Both the position numbers and the translations under genes were made by a program. From Phycisphaerales bacterium (GTDB lineage Bacteria > Planctomycetota > Phycisphaerae > Phycisphaerales > UBA1924), in assembly GCA_035627955.1 (NCBI GenBank), contig DASPKU010000019.1:124001-188000 (forward strand): DNA of 64,000 nucleotides, written 5' to 3'. Positions 1 through 7,743 of the stretch are shown here, in pieces; position 1 is the stretch's first letter; each line of letters opens with the position of its first letter. The notes under the pieces were generated by a model. It had not been told where the DNA came from. It saw nothing but the letters and a program-made list of their open reading frames with translations, and made no database searches.

Positions 1-1
1 G

Positions 2-1816
2 CAGGACGAGTTCCTCCCCGCGGCGCGCCGGCTGGCGGGGCTGTACAAGTTCTTTGTCCCGATCATGAGCATCGTCATCGGGTCCCTGCTCGTGGGGATC
101 GGGTTGTGGCGGTTCATGGTCAATAAGGATGGGCTTGGGGAGCTTGGCACCGCGGCGGTGGGGCGCGCAGGCTGGGGCCTGGGCGTGGGCGGCCTGGCGG
201 CGGTGATTGGGTTCACGTTCGCGCGGTACACGGCAGGGCTGGCGAAGATGCCGGCCTTCAGCAACCTGCGGGCGGGGTCCTCGTTCGCAGTGGGCGCGGC
301 GCTGCTGGGCCTGACGCTGGCCATCGGCAAGTTCGTGCACATGCTCGGGCCCGACGTGGTGGTGAAGTACCTGCGGGTGGTGTTCCCCGCGTTCATGGTG
401 GTGATCGGCGTTGAGGTGTTCGTGAACTTCGTGCTGGGGGTGTACCGCCCGCGACGCGCGGGGGAGACGCCGCGGCCGGCGTTTGATTCGCGGCTGCTGA
501 GCTTCGTGGCGGCGCCGGACAAGATCGCGCAGTCGATCAACGAGGCGATCAACTACCAGCTGGGCTTTGACGTCACGGGCGGGTGGTTCTACAAGCTGCT
601 GAGCAAGTGGGCGCTGCCGCTGCTGGTGTTCGGGCTGCTGATCGTGTGGGGGCTGACGAGCGTGGTGATCGTGAAGCCGCACCAGCGGGCGATGGTCCTG
701 CGGTTCGGCAAGCCGGTCTCGACGCAGGATCTGGGGCCCGGGGCGCACTTCAAGATGCCCTGGCCGATCGATTCGGTCTACGTGCCCGAGTACTACTCGA
801 AGGACGAGAAGGGGCGGTCGAAGGTCACGGACCGCACGGCGACGGGCATCCGCGTGCTGGACCTGGGCACGAGCCCGCCGGCGATCAACGACGCGATCCT
901 GTGGACCAACGACCACGCGGGCGACGAGGTGTACCAGTTCGTGCGGGCGAGCGCGTACGACCAGGGCGGCGCCCAGCAGGAGCTGGCGGACCTTGCGATC
1001 GTGTCGGTCGAGATCCCGATGCACTACACCGTGAGCGACGTGCGGCTGTTTGACGAGCTGGCGCCGCCCGACAAGCGGGACGACGTGCTGAAGGCGGTGG
1101 CGCGCCGGGAGCTGACGTACTACTTCCAGCGGGTGCTGCTGGACGAGGTGCTGGGTGGGAAGCGCGAGCAGATGTCGCGGGACCTCAAGAAGCGGATCCA
1201 GCAGGCGTACGACAACCTGAACCCGGACCCGGCGACGGGGAAGGCGCGGGGCGCGGGCGTGCAGATCGTGTTCCTGGGGATCGCGGGGGTGCACCCGCCC
1301 AAGGAAGTGGCCGCGGCGTTCGAGGGTCCGGTGATGGCGGACCAGCGGGCGGAAGCGAATATCGAGGATGCGCGGGCGTACGCGATCATGAAGCTGGCGG
1401 ACATCGTGGGGAACGTGACGCTGGCGCGGAGCATCATCGCGGAGATCGACGCCTTCGAGCGGATGAACCAGGCGAAGGCGGACCCCAAGGCGCTGGAGGA
1501 GCAGGAGCTCAAGGTGCAGGGTCTGATCGAGAGCGCGGGCGGTGGCGCGGCGATCGCGCTGGCCCAGGCCCGGGCCGACCGCTGGCAGGCGCACATGGGG
1601 ATGAAGGGGCGGGCGGCGCGTCACCAGGGGCAGGTGGCCCTGTACACGGCGGCGCCCGCGTACTACAAGGCGTCGCGGTACTTTGATTCGCTGAAGGTCG
1701 CGATGGCGAACGCGCGGGTGTACATCACCAGCGAGGAGATCCGCGACCTGCGGACGGACATCGACCTCAAGGACAAGACGGTGGGCGTGGACGTGTTCTC
1801 CGAGAAGGAGGATTGA
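2..1816 (+). CDS. SPFH/band-7 protein with polytopic N-terminus (5' end outside window)
   Basis: Membrane scaffold of the SPFH (stomatin/prohibitin/HflK-C) family. The frame is open to the left edge and reads as protein before the ATG at 65, so the true start probably lies upstream. Numbered from that ATG, hydrophobic segments lie near residues 1-18, 36-53, 72-92, 103-124 and 182-202. The SPFH domain follows from about 200 (HQRAMVLRFGKP, then GPGAHFKMPWPID), and after it an Ala/Glu-rich helical region as in HflK. HflK itself has one N-terminal membrane segment, so the polytopic N-terminus is unusual. It leads an operon of three SPFH genes and an ABC transporter; no ftsH is present in the window. 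The family call is firm. The specific role, perhaps organising the ABC complex, is inferred. Confidence 0.88.
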   Translation, partial: QDEFLPAARRLAGLYKFFVPIMSIVIGSLLVGIGLWRFMVNKDGLGELGTAAVGRAGWGLGVGGLAAVIGFTFARYTAGLAKMPAFSNLRAGSSFAVGAALLGLTLAIGKFVHMLGPDVVVKYLRVVFPAFMVVIGVEVFVNFVLGVYRPRRAGETPRPAFDSRLLSFVAAPDKIAQSINEAINYQLGFDVTGGWFYKLLSKWALPLLVFGLLIVWGLTSVVIVKPHQRAMVLRFGKPVSTQDLGPGAHFKMPWPIDSVYVPEYYSKDEKGRSKVTDRTATGIRVLDLGTSPPAINDAILWTNDHAGDEVYQFVRASAYDQGGAQQELADLAIVSVEIPMHYTVSDVRLFDELAPPDKRDDVLKAVARRELTYYFQRVLLDEVLGGKREQMSRDLKKRIQQAYDNLNPDPATGKARGAGVQIVFLGIAGVHPPKEVAAAFEGPVMADQRAEANIEDARAYAIMKLADIVGNVTLARSIIAEIDAFERMNQAKADPKALEEQELKVQGLIESAGGGAAIALAQARADRWQAHMGMKGRAARHQGQVALYTAAPAYYKASRYFDSLKVAMANARVYITSEEIRDLRTDIDLKDKTVGVDVFSEKED

Positions 1817-1928
1817 CGTCCCCCGCGCCCAAGTTGAGCAAGAGCATCGAGAGAGTCGGATTGAGACAGGACCGGATTTGACACAAGGGCCGCCAGAAGG
1901 GGCGGCCTTTCCAGCCAGGAGCCTCCAC

Positions 1929-2987
1929 GTGCGTCGAGCGCTGACCTACTTCCTGACCGCGGTATTCATCGTCGCCCTGCTCGCGTTCACCATCACGTAC
2001 CAGGTGCGGTTCACCGACGCGGCCGTGGTGACCACGTTCGGGCGCGCGGAGGAGGCGGACGTCCGCAACGACGCGGGCCTGTACTTCAAGATGCCGTACC
2101 CGATCCAGTCGGTGACGATCTACGACAAGCGGATGCGGATCCTGACGAATAAGTTCGAGCAGCTGGCCACGGCGGACAACCGGCAGGTGGCGGTGGAGAC
2201 GTTCTGCATGTGGCGGGTGGAGAACCCGCTGCGGTTCTTCCAGAGCTTCAGCAACGCGGGGCTGCGGGCGGAGGAGCACTACGCGAAGGCGGAGGGGGCG
2301 CTGCGGCAGAACCTGCGGGCGGCGGCGGCGCTGGTGAGCCAGTACACGATGGACGAGCTGTTCAGCGCCGGCAAGGGCGGCAGCAAGCTGCCCGAGCTGC
2401 AGAAGAAGATGCTGGAGACGTTCCAGGGCAGCGCCGACCAGAGCGGGCTGAAGCTGGCGGACTACGGCATCGAGGCGGAGGACCTGGGGCTGATGCGGGT
2501 GGTGCTGACGGAAGAGGTCTCCAAGGCCGTGATGGAGCGGATGCGGTCCAGCCGCGAGAAGATCGTGAAGGACACGCAGAGCCAGGGGCAGGCGATGGCC
2601 AACGGCATCCGCTCGCAGGCGGACAGCGACGCGAACCGGATCAGCCAGTTCGCGGAGAACCTGGCGCAGAAGATCCGGGCGCAGGGCGAGTTCGAGGCGG
2701 TGCAGTACTACCAGCAGATGAACGACCACCCGGAGCTGGCGCAGTTCAACGCGAACATGGAGTTCATCCGCGAGGTGTACGCGAAGCGGATGACGATGGT
2801 GGTGTCGGCGGGGATGCCGGGCATCGGCCTGATGTTCCCCGACGCGGTGGAGCAGATGCGGACGGGGAAGATCCCCTCGATCGTAAAGCCGGCGGAGACA
2901 CGGACCACTGGGACTGAGAACAACCCGGGCGGCACGAAGGTGTCGAGCGAGGGCACGACGGCGACGCCGGCGGAGGGCGGGCGATGA
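1929..2987 (+). CDS. HflC-like SPFH/band-7 membrane protein
   Basis: Second SPFH protein of the operon, 352 residues from the preferred GTG start. AGGAG lies 8 bases before that GTG; an in-frame TTG at 1878 has no such site. One membrane anchor (residues 5-22) leads into an SPFH domain (VVTTFGRAEE, then GLYFKMPYPIQSV) and a coiled-coil region rich in Arg, Gln and Glu that ends near a conserved-looking YYQQMN segment. Size and layout match HflC. Its stop overlaps the start of the next gene by four bases (ATGA), so the two are probably translationally coupled. Whether it forms mixed rings with its two paralogous neighbours is inference. Confidence 0.88.
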   Translation: MRRALTYFLTAVFIVALLAFTITYQVRFTDAAVVTTFGRAEEADVRNDAGLYFKMPYPIQSVTIYDKRMRILTNKFEQLATADNRQVAVETFCMWRVENPLRFFQSFSNAGLRAEEHYAKAEGALRQNLRAAAALVSQYTMDELFSAGKGGSKLPELQKKMLETFQGSADQSGLKLADYGIEAEDLGLMRVVLTEEVSKAVMERMRSSREKIVKDTQSQGQAMANGIRSQADSDANRISQFAENLAQKIRAQGEFEAVQYYQQMNDHPELAQFNANMEFIREVYAKRMTMVVSAGMPGIGLMFPDAVEQMRTGKIPSIVKPAETRTTGTENNPGGTKVSSEGTTATPAEGGR

Positions 2988-4444
2988 GCGATCAGAACCC
3001 CAATCTGCCCGAGGAGCTGGCGGCGCCGGTGGCCCGCCGGGCGGGCTCGCTGACGCTGCGGGAGACGGGCGGCGTAGAGGCCGCGGCGGTGGACCCGGCG
3101 AACCAGTCGCTGGCGGACGCGCTGCGGGTGATGCTGCGGCTGCTGCAGTTCGGGATGGTGATCCTGGCGGTGCTCTACGTGTTCAGCGGCATGAAGCGCG
3201 TGAACGAGGGCGAGCGGGGCATCAAGCTGCTGTTCGGCAAGAAGGTGGAGACGAACCTGGAGCCGGGCTTCCACTGGACCCCGCCCTACCCCATCGGCGA
3301 GCTGGTGAAGGTGCCGCAGGGCTACCAGGAGCTGGACATCGGGCGGGACTTCTGGGTGGACGTGCCCGACGGGCAGGTTGACAAGTCGCTGGACAAGCTC
3401 GTGGGCACGCCGTCGCTCAAGCCCGACCAGAACGGCAGCGGGTCGGTGATCACCGCAGACGGGAACATCGCACACACGAAGTGGAAGGCGAGCTTCAAGC
3501 GGACGGACGTGAGCAAGTTCAGCGAGCGGGTGTACCCCGAGGCTGAGCAGGACATCGTGAAGGCCGCGGTGAAGCAGGCGGTGGTGCAGGCGGTGTCGGA
3601 GGTGACGCTGAACCAGCTGCTGCAGCAGGCGAGCACAGAAGGTGCGACGGTCCCCGCGCGGGCCAAGGCGCTGGCACAGCAGACGCTGGATGAGCTCGAG
3701 ACGGGGCTGTTCATCGACGGGCTGACGATGGACCCGCCGATCCCGCCCTTGTACCTGAAGGACGTGTTCAACGCGGCGGCGGCCGCGTCGGCGCAGGCGA
3801 ACAAGACGATCCAGGAGGCGCAGTCCTACCGCAGCGAGCGGCTGAACAACGTCGCGGGCGGCGCGGCCAAGTACCTCATTTACTACATCGATCAGTACGA
3901 GCAGGCCCTGGCGAAGAAGGACCCCAAGGCCGACGAGATCCTGACCACGATCGAGGCCCTGATGGTGGGGCAGAGCGAGGTTGAGGTGCTGGCGCTGGGT
4001 GACGACGGCAAACCCGAGCGCGACGAAGAGGGCGTGGCGACGGGGCGCAAGATCAGCGTGCGGATCGCGTCCACGGGCGAGATCGCGACACGGATCAGCG
4101 ACGCGACGCTGTACCGCACGGGCGTGCGGAGCCGGGCGCAGACGACGCTCTCGCGCTACCAGGCGAAGCTCGCGCAGTTCCAGCAGAACCCGACGGTGAT
4201 GATGCAGAACGAGTGGGACTCGGCGATGCGGTCGTTCATGAGCAAGCCGAACTTCGAACTGATGACCCTTCCCAAGGGCGTGAGCACGATCTCGCTGCTG
4301 CTCAACAGCGACCCGGACATCGAGCGGGACATCCAGGCTGATCAGAAGCGTCGCCTGCGCGAGAAGCAGGAGCGCGACCGCCAGCAGGAGCAGATGCGCC
4401 GCGGCAAGGAAACCGACACCAACGCTCTGAACGTGAAGGGTTGA
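2984..4444 (+). CDS. Third SPFH/band-7 domain membrane protein
   Basis: A 486-residue protein with a cytoplasmic N-terminus, one hydrophobic segment at about residues 52-69, then an SPFH domain starting MKRVNEGERGIKLLFGKKV with the family hallmark EPGFHWTPPYPIGE. An Ala/Gln-rich helical region follows, and the tail is highly charged (RRLREKQERDRQQEQMRR). It diverges clearly from the two upstream SPFH proteins, so the three are not simple tandem duplicates. Start and stop both overlap or abut neighbours, which places it inside one mRNA with the ABC transporter genes. HflK-like function is possible, but no FtsH partner is visible. Confidence 0.86.
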   Translation: MSDQNPNLPEELAAPVARRAGSLTLRETGGVEAAAVDPANQSLADALRVMLRLLQFGMVILAVLYVFSGMKRVNEGERGIKLLFGKKVETNLEPGFHWTPPYPIGELVKVPQGYQELDIGRDFWVDVPDGQVDKSLDKLVGTPSLKPDQNGSGSVITADGNIAHTKWKASFKRTDVSKFSERVYPEAEQDIVKAAVKQAVVQAVSEVTLNQLLQQASTEGATVPARAKALAQQTLDELETGLFIDGLTMDPPIPPLYLKDVFNAAAAASAQANKTIQEAQSYRSERLNNVAGGAAKYLIYYIDQYEQALAKKDPKADEILTTIEALMVGQSEVEVLALGDDGKPERDEEGVATGRKISVRIASTGEIATRISDATLYRTGVRSRAQTTLSRYQAKLAQFQQNPTVMMQNEWDSAMRSFMSKPNFELMTLPKGVSTISLLLNSDPDIERDIQADQKRRLREKQERDRQQEQMRRGKETDTNALNVKG

Positions 4445-4446
4445 GC

Positions 4447-5727
4447 ATGACGCAGGCCGCCACTCCCAGCACAGCCACGCCGAACGTGGTACGCCCCTCG
4501 ACGCCCTCGTCGCGCCAGAGCGCCGGGGCGGACGCGGTGGTGGTGTCCCAGAACCTGACGAAGGTGTTCAAGGACTTCTGGATGCGGGACCGGGCCCGCG
4601 CCGTGAACACCCTGAACTTCGAGATCAGGCCGCGGGAGGTGTTCGGGCTGCTGGGGCCCAACGGCAGCGGCAAGAGCACGACGATCAAGATGATCCTGGG
4701 GCTGCTCAAGCCCACGAGCGGGCGGGTGGCGGTCTTCGGGCACCCTCCGTCGGACGTGTCGATCAAGCGGCGGATCGGGTACCTGCCGGAGGAGAGCTAC
4801 CTCTACGGGTTCCTCAACGCGCGGGAGACGCTGGAGTACTACGCGAAGCTGTTTGAGCTCGATCACCGCACGCGGACGCGGCGCATCGACGAGCTGCTGG
4901 ACATGCTGGGGCTGACTGGCGCGCAGTTCCGGCCGGTGCGAGAGTACTCCAAGGGCATGCAGCGGCGCATCGGCATCGCCCAGGCGCTGATCAACGACCC
5001 CGACTTCCTGATCCTCGACGAGCCGACGACGGGGCTGGACCCCATCGGCACGAAGCAGATCAAGGACCTCATCATCGAGCTGGGGCGGCGGGGCAAGACG
5101 ATCCTGCTGTCCAGCCACCTGCTGGCGGACGTGGAGGACTGCGTCGATCGTCTGATCATCCTCTACGGCGGCCAGAAGCGGGCGGAGGGGACTTGCGACG
5201 AGCTGCTGGTGGCGCAGGACCGCACGGCCATCGAGGCGGGCACGCTGGATGAGGGCACGATCGCGGCGATCGACAATGTCATCCGCCAGCGGACGGGCAG
5301 CGAGAATGCGATCCTGCGGGTGAGCAAGCCGCGGCAGTCGCTGGAGGAGCTGTTCCTGCAGATCGTGGAGCAGGCGAAGGCCGAGCAGGTCTCGACGAGC
5401 GGCGCGACGGCGGGCGGGGAGACGGCGTCGTTCCTCAAGGGCGAGGGTGTGCAGGGCGAGGCCCTGATCGATCAGCTGATGCGGAGCGAGCCGGCCCCGG
5501 CGGCGATGCCGGTGGAGGGCAAGGCGGCGGAGCCCGCGCCGGCACAGGTGCAGAAGGACGTGATCTCCGACCTCCTGAAGGAGCCCGAGCCCGCGGCGCA
5601 GCCGCTGGTGCGCGACCCGCGCACGCCCGCCGCCGAGAAGGCGAAGGCGGGCGATGTGGACCTGTCGGTGATTGGGTCGCTCCTGGACGATGGGAAGGAC
5701 AGCGGGGGTAAGGAGCGGCTCCCGTGA
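4447..5727 (+). CDS. ABC transporter ATP-binding protein
   Basis: ATPase subunit of an ABC-2 type exporter, 426 residues. Walker A GPNGSGKST is at residues 70-78, the signature YSKGMQRRIG follows, and Walker B LILDEPTTGLD leads to a switch-type SSHLL. The ATPase ends near residue 230. After it comes an unusual extension of nearly 200 residues rich in Pro, Ala and Glu, which looks flexible and may dock partners. The ATG at 4447 sits two bases after the previous stop; a TTG at 4441 overlapping that stop is the alternative start. The following permease gene overlaps by four bases, so the two subunits are surely partners. The substrate is unknown. Confidence 0.93.
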   Translation: MTQAATPSTATPNVVRPSTPSSRQSAGADAVVVSQNLTKVFKDFWMRDRARAVNTLNFEIRPREVFGLLGPNGSGKSTTIKMILGLLKPTSGRVAVFGHPPSDVSIKRRIGYLPEESYLYGFLNARETLEYYAKLFELDHRTRTRRIDELLDMLGLTGAQFRPVREYSKGMQRRIGIAQALINDPDFLILDEPTTGLDPIGTKQIKDLIIELGRRGKTILLSSHLLADVEDCVDRLIILYGGQKRAEGTCDELLVAQDRTAIEAGTLDEGTIAAIDNVIRQRTGSENAILRVSKPRQSLEELFLQIVEQAKAEQVSTSGATAGGETASFLKGEGVQGEALIDQLMRSEPAPAAMPVEGKAAEPAPAQVQKDVISDLLKEPEPAAQPLVRDPRTPAAEKAKAGDVDLSVIGSLLDDGKDSGGKERLP

Positions 5728-7733
5728 CCAAGCTGCGGGAGTTCCTGGGCCGGTGCAACCGGCTGCAGCAGCGGCGCGGGTTCAAGCTGATCGCCACGGG
5801 GGTGGTGATCGTGCTGGCCATCGCGTCGGCGGTGGCGTACGCGGTGCGCGTCGACCAGGTGGCGCGCCCGGAGCTGGAGGACGTGACGGCGGCGGAGGTG
5901 ATGCCTGAGGGGCAGCCGACCTTCGCGCCCGACTCGCCCGAGGCCAAGCAGCTGGCGGCGCAGCTGGAGGCGGAGAACAGGGCGCGCCAGATCTACAGGA
6001 AGATCCTGGCGGGGCGCGAGGACCCGACGAGCACGGCGGTGGGCATCGCGATCGTGGCGGGGCTGCTGCTGGCGGTGGTGTGGCTGGGGCTGGCGCTGAC
6101 GTACCTGGGGCTGGGGCTGGGCGCGGGGGCGCTGGTGGGCATCATCCACCTGCTGGGGCACTGGTTGAACGTGGGGCAGTCCACGGTGCCGCTGGTGCTG
6201 GGGCTGGCGGCGCTCACCGCGGCGTTCACGGCGCTGATGCGGCTGGCGCGCGTGCTGCTCGGGTCGGCGCACCCGGCGCTGGCGGTCGCGCGGAACGTGC
6301 TGGACGAGGCGGTGCGGATGAAGATCTCGCTGGTCTTCATCGTGCTGCTGATCTTCGGGCTGGCGGCGCTGCCGGGGCTGCTGGAAGATGACACATTTCT
6401 GCGTTACCGCATCCAGTCGTTCATGCAGTACGGCACGGGCGGGTCGTTCTGGCTGATCGCGGTGCTGGTGCTGACGTTCTCGGCATCGAGCGTGACGTTC
6501 GAGCAGCGGGACAAGGTCATCTGGCAGACGATGACCAAGCCGGTGAAGGCGTGGCACTACGTCTTCGGCAAGTGGCTGGGGGTCGTGACGCTGGCGGGGG
6601 TGCTGCTGGCGGTTTCGGCCTCAGGCGTGTTCCTGTTCACCGAGTATCTGCGCAATCAGCCGGCCTCGGGCGAGGCCACGGCGTACCGGGCGCCCGAGGG
6701 GGCGGCGGCGCTGAGCGAGGACCGGTTCATCATCGAGACGCAGCTGCTCGCGGCCCGCGAGACCAAGCAGCCCGATCCGCTGGACCTGGACCAGGGCCAG
6801 CTGATGGAGAACGTGGCGACGTACGTGGAGCGCGAGCTGAAGCGCATGGCCGACGCCGGTGACCAGACGGCGCTGCTGATGGAGAAGAAGGAGGAGATCC
6901 GCGAGCGGTACCTCAAGGACCTTCCCAAGAGCCTGCAGATGGCGTACCGCACGATCAGCCCCGGGCAGCGGAACACGTACATCTTCAGCGGCCTGAAGGA
7001 CGTGCGGAACTCGACGAGCCCGCTGCTGCTGCGGCTGAAGGTGAACGCGGGCGGCAACATGCCCGACCAGACGTACCACCTCACGATCTTCGCCTCCGAC
7101 GGCAGCGTGCGCACGATCGAGACGCCGCTGAACCAGTTCATCTCGGTGCGGCCGCCGATCCTGCCCACGGCCGTGGGCGAGGACGGGAAGTTCACCATCA
7201 CGATCTACAACGGGCGGCCGACGGCGGAAGGGCGGATCATCCCCAACGCGGAGACGATCTCGTTCCCGCCCGACGGAATGGAGCTGTCGTACGCGGAGGG
7301 GAGCTACCGGCTCAACTTTTTCCGGTGCGTGGCCGTGCTGTGGGTGAAGCTGGCGTTCCTCGCGATGACGGCGGTGTGCGCGGGGACGTTCCTCTCCTTC
7401 CCGGTGGCGTGCCTGGTGGCGTTCGCGGTGTTCCTGGCGGCGGAGGGGGCGTCGAGCGTGCTGACGGCGATCGACTACTACCAGACCGAGGACCGCGAGG
7501 GCAACGTGATGCCGTTCCACACGGCGATCGCCTTCGTGGCGACGTGGGTCAGCAGGACATTCAAGATCTACAGCGACCTGGAGCCGACGAAGCGTCTGGT
7601 GGAGGGGCTGCGGCTCTCGTGGTCGCAGATGATCGTGGGCGTGGGCGTGCTGAGCGTCGCGACGGCGCTGCTCATGGGCGCGGGCGTGGTGATCTTCCGG
7701 CGTCGCGAGCTGGCGACCTACTCGGGTCAGTAA
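5724..7733 (+). CDS. ABC-2 (NosY-like) permease with large extracytoplasmic insert
   Basis: Membrane subunit for the adjacent ATPase, 669 residues from a GTG that overlaps the upstream stop (GTGA). Hydrophobic segments lie near residues 20-40, 95-140, 150-175, 190-215, 235-255 and 275-300, with several more in the last 140 residues. The stretch QRDKVIWQTMTKPVKAWHYV followed by FGKWLG is the typical NosY/ABC-2 coupling region. Roughly 200 residues between the two membrane halves (about 6650-7320) look soluble and extracytoplasmic. That insert could touch the SPFH scaffold or the anchored protein encoded next. The substrate cannot be told from sequence. Confidence 0.88.
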   Translation: MTKLREFLGRCNRLQQRRGFKLIATGVVIVLAIASAVAYAVRVDQVARPELEDVTAAEVMPEGQPTFAPDSPEAKQLAAQLEAENRARQIYRKILAGREDPTSTAVGIAIVAGLLLAVVWLGLALTYLGLGLGAGALVGIIHLLGHWLNVGQSTVPLVLGLAALTAAFTALMRLARVLLGSAHPALAVARNVLDEAVRMKISLVFIVLLIFGLAALPGLLEDDTFLRYRIQSFMQYGTGGSFWLIAVLVLTFSASSVTFEQRDKVIWQTMTKPVKAWHYVFGKWLGVVTLAGVLLAVSASGVFLFTEYLRNQPASGEATAYRAPEGAAALSEDRFIIETQLLAARETKQPDPLDLDQGQLMENVATYVERELKRMADAGDQTALLMEKKEEIRERYLKDLPKSLQMAYRTISPGQRNTYIFSGLKDVRNSTSPLLLRLKVNAGGNMPDQTYHLTIFASDGSVRTIETPLNQFISVRPPILPTAVGEDGKFTITIYNGRPTAEGRIIPNAETISFPPDGMELSYAEGSYRLNFFRCVAVLWVKLAFLAMTAVCAGTFLSFPVACLVAFAVFLAAEGASSVLTAIDYYQTEDREGNVMPFHTAIAFVATWVSRTFKIYSDLEPTKRLVEGLRLSWSQMIVGVGVLSVATALLMGAGVVIFRRRELATYSGQ

Positions 7734-7743
7734 GGGAGCACCG

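Noticed and set aside
2-4444. Naming the SPFH genes hflK and hflC
   Set aside because: Three genes rather than two, a polytopic first member, and no FtsH nearby make the direct equivalence unsafe.
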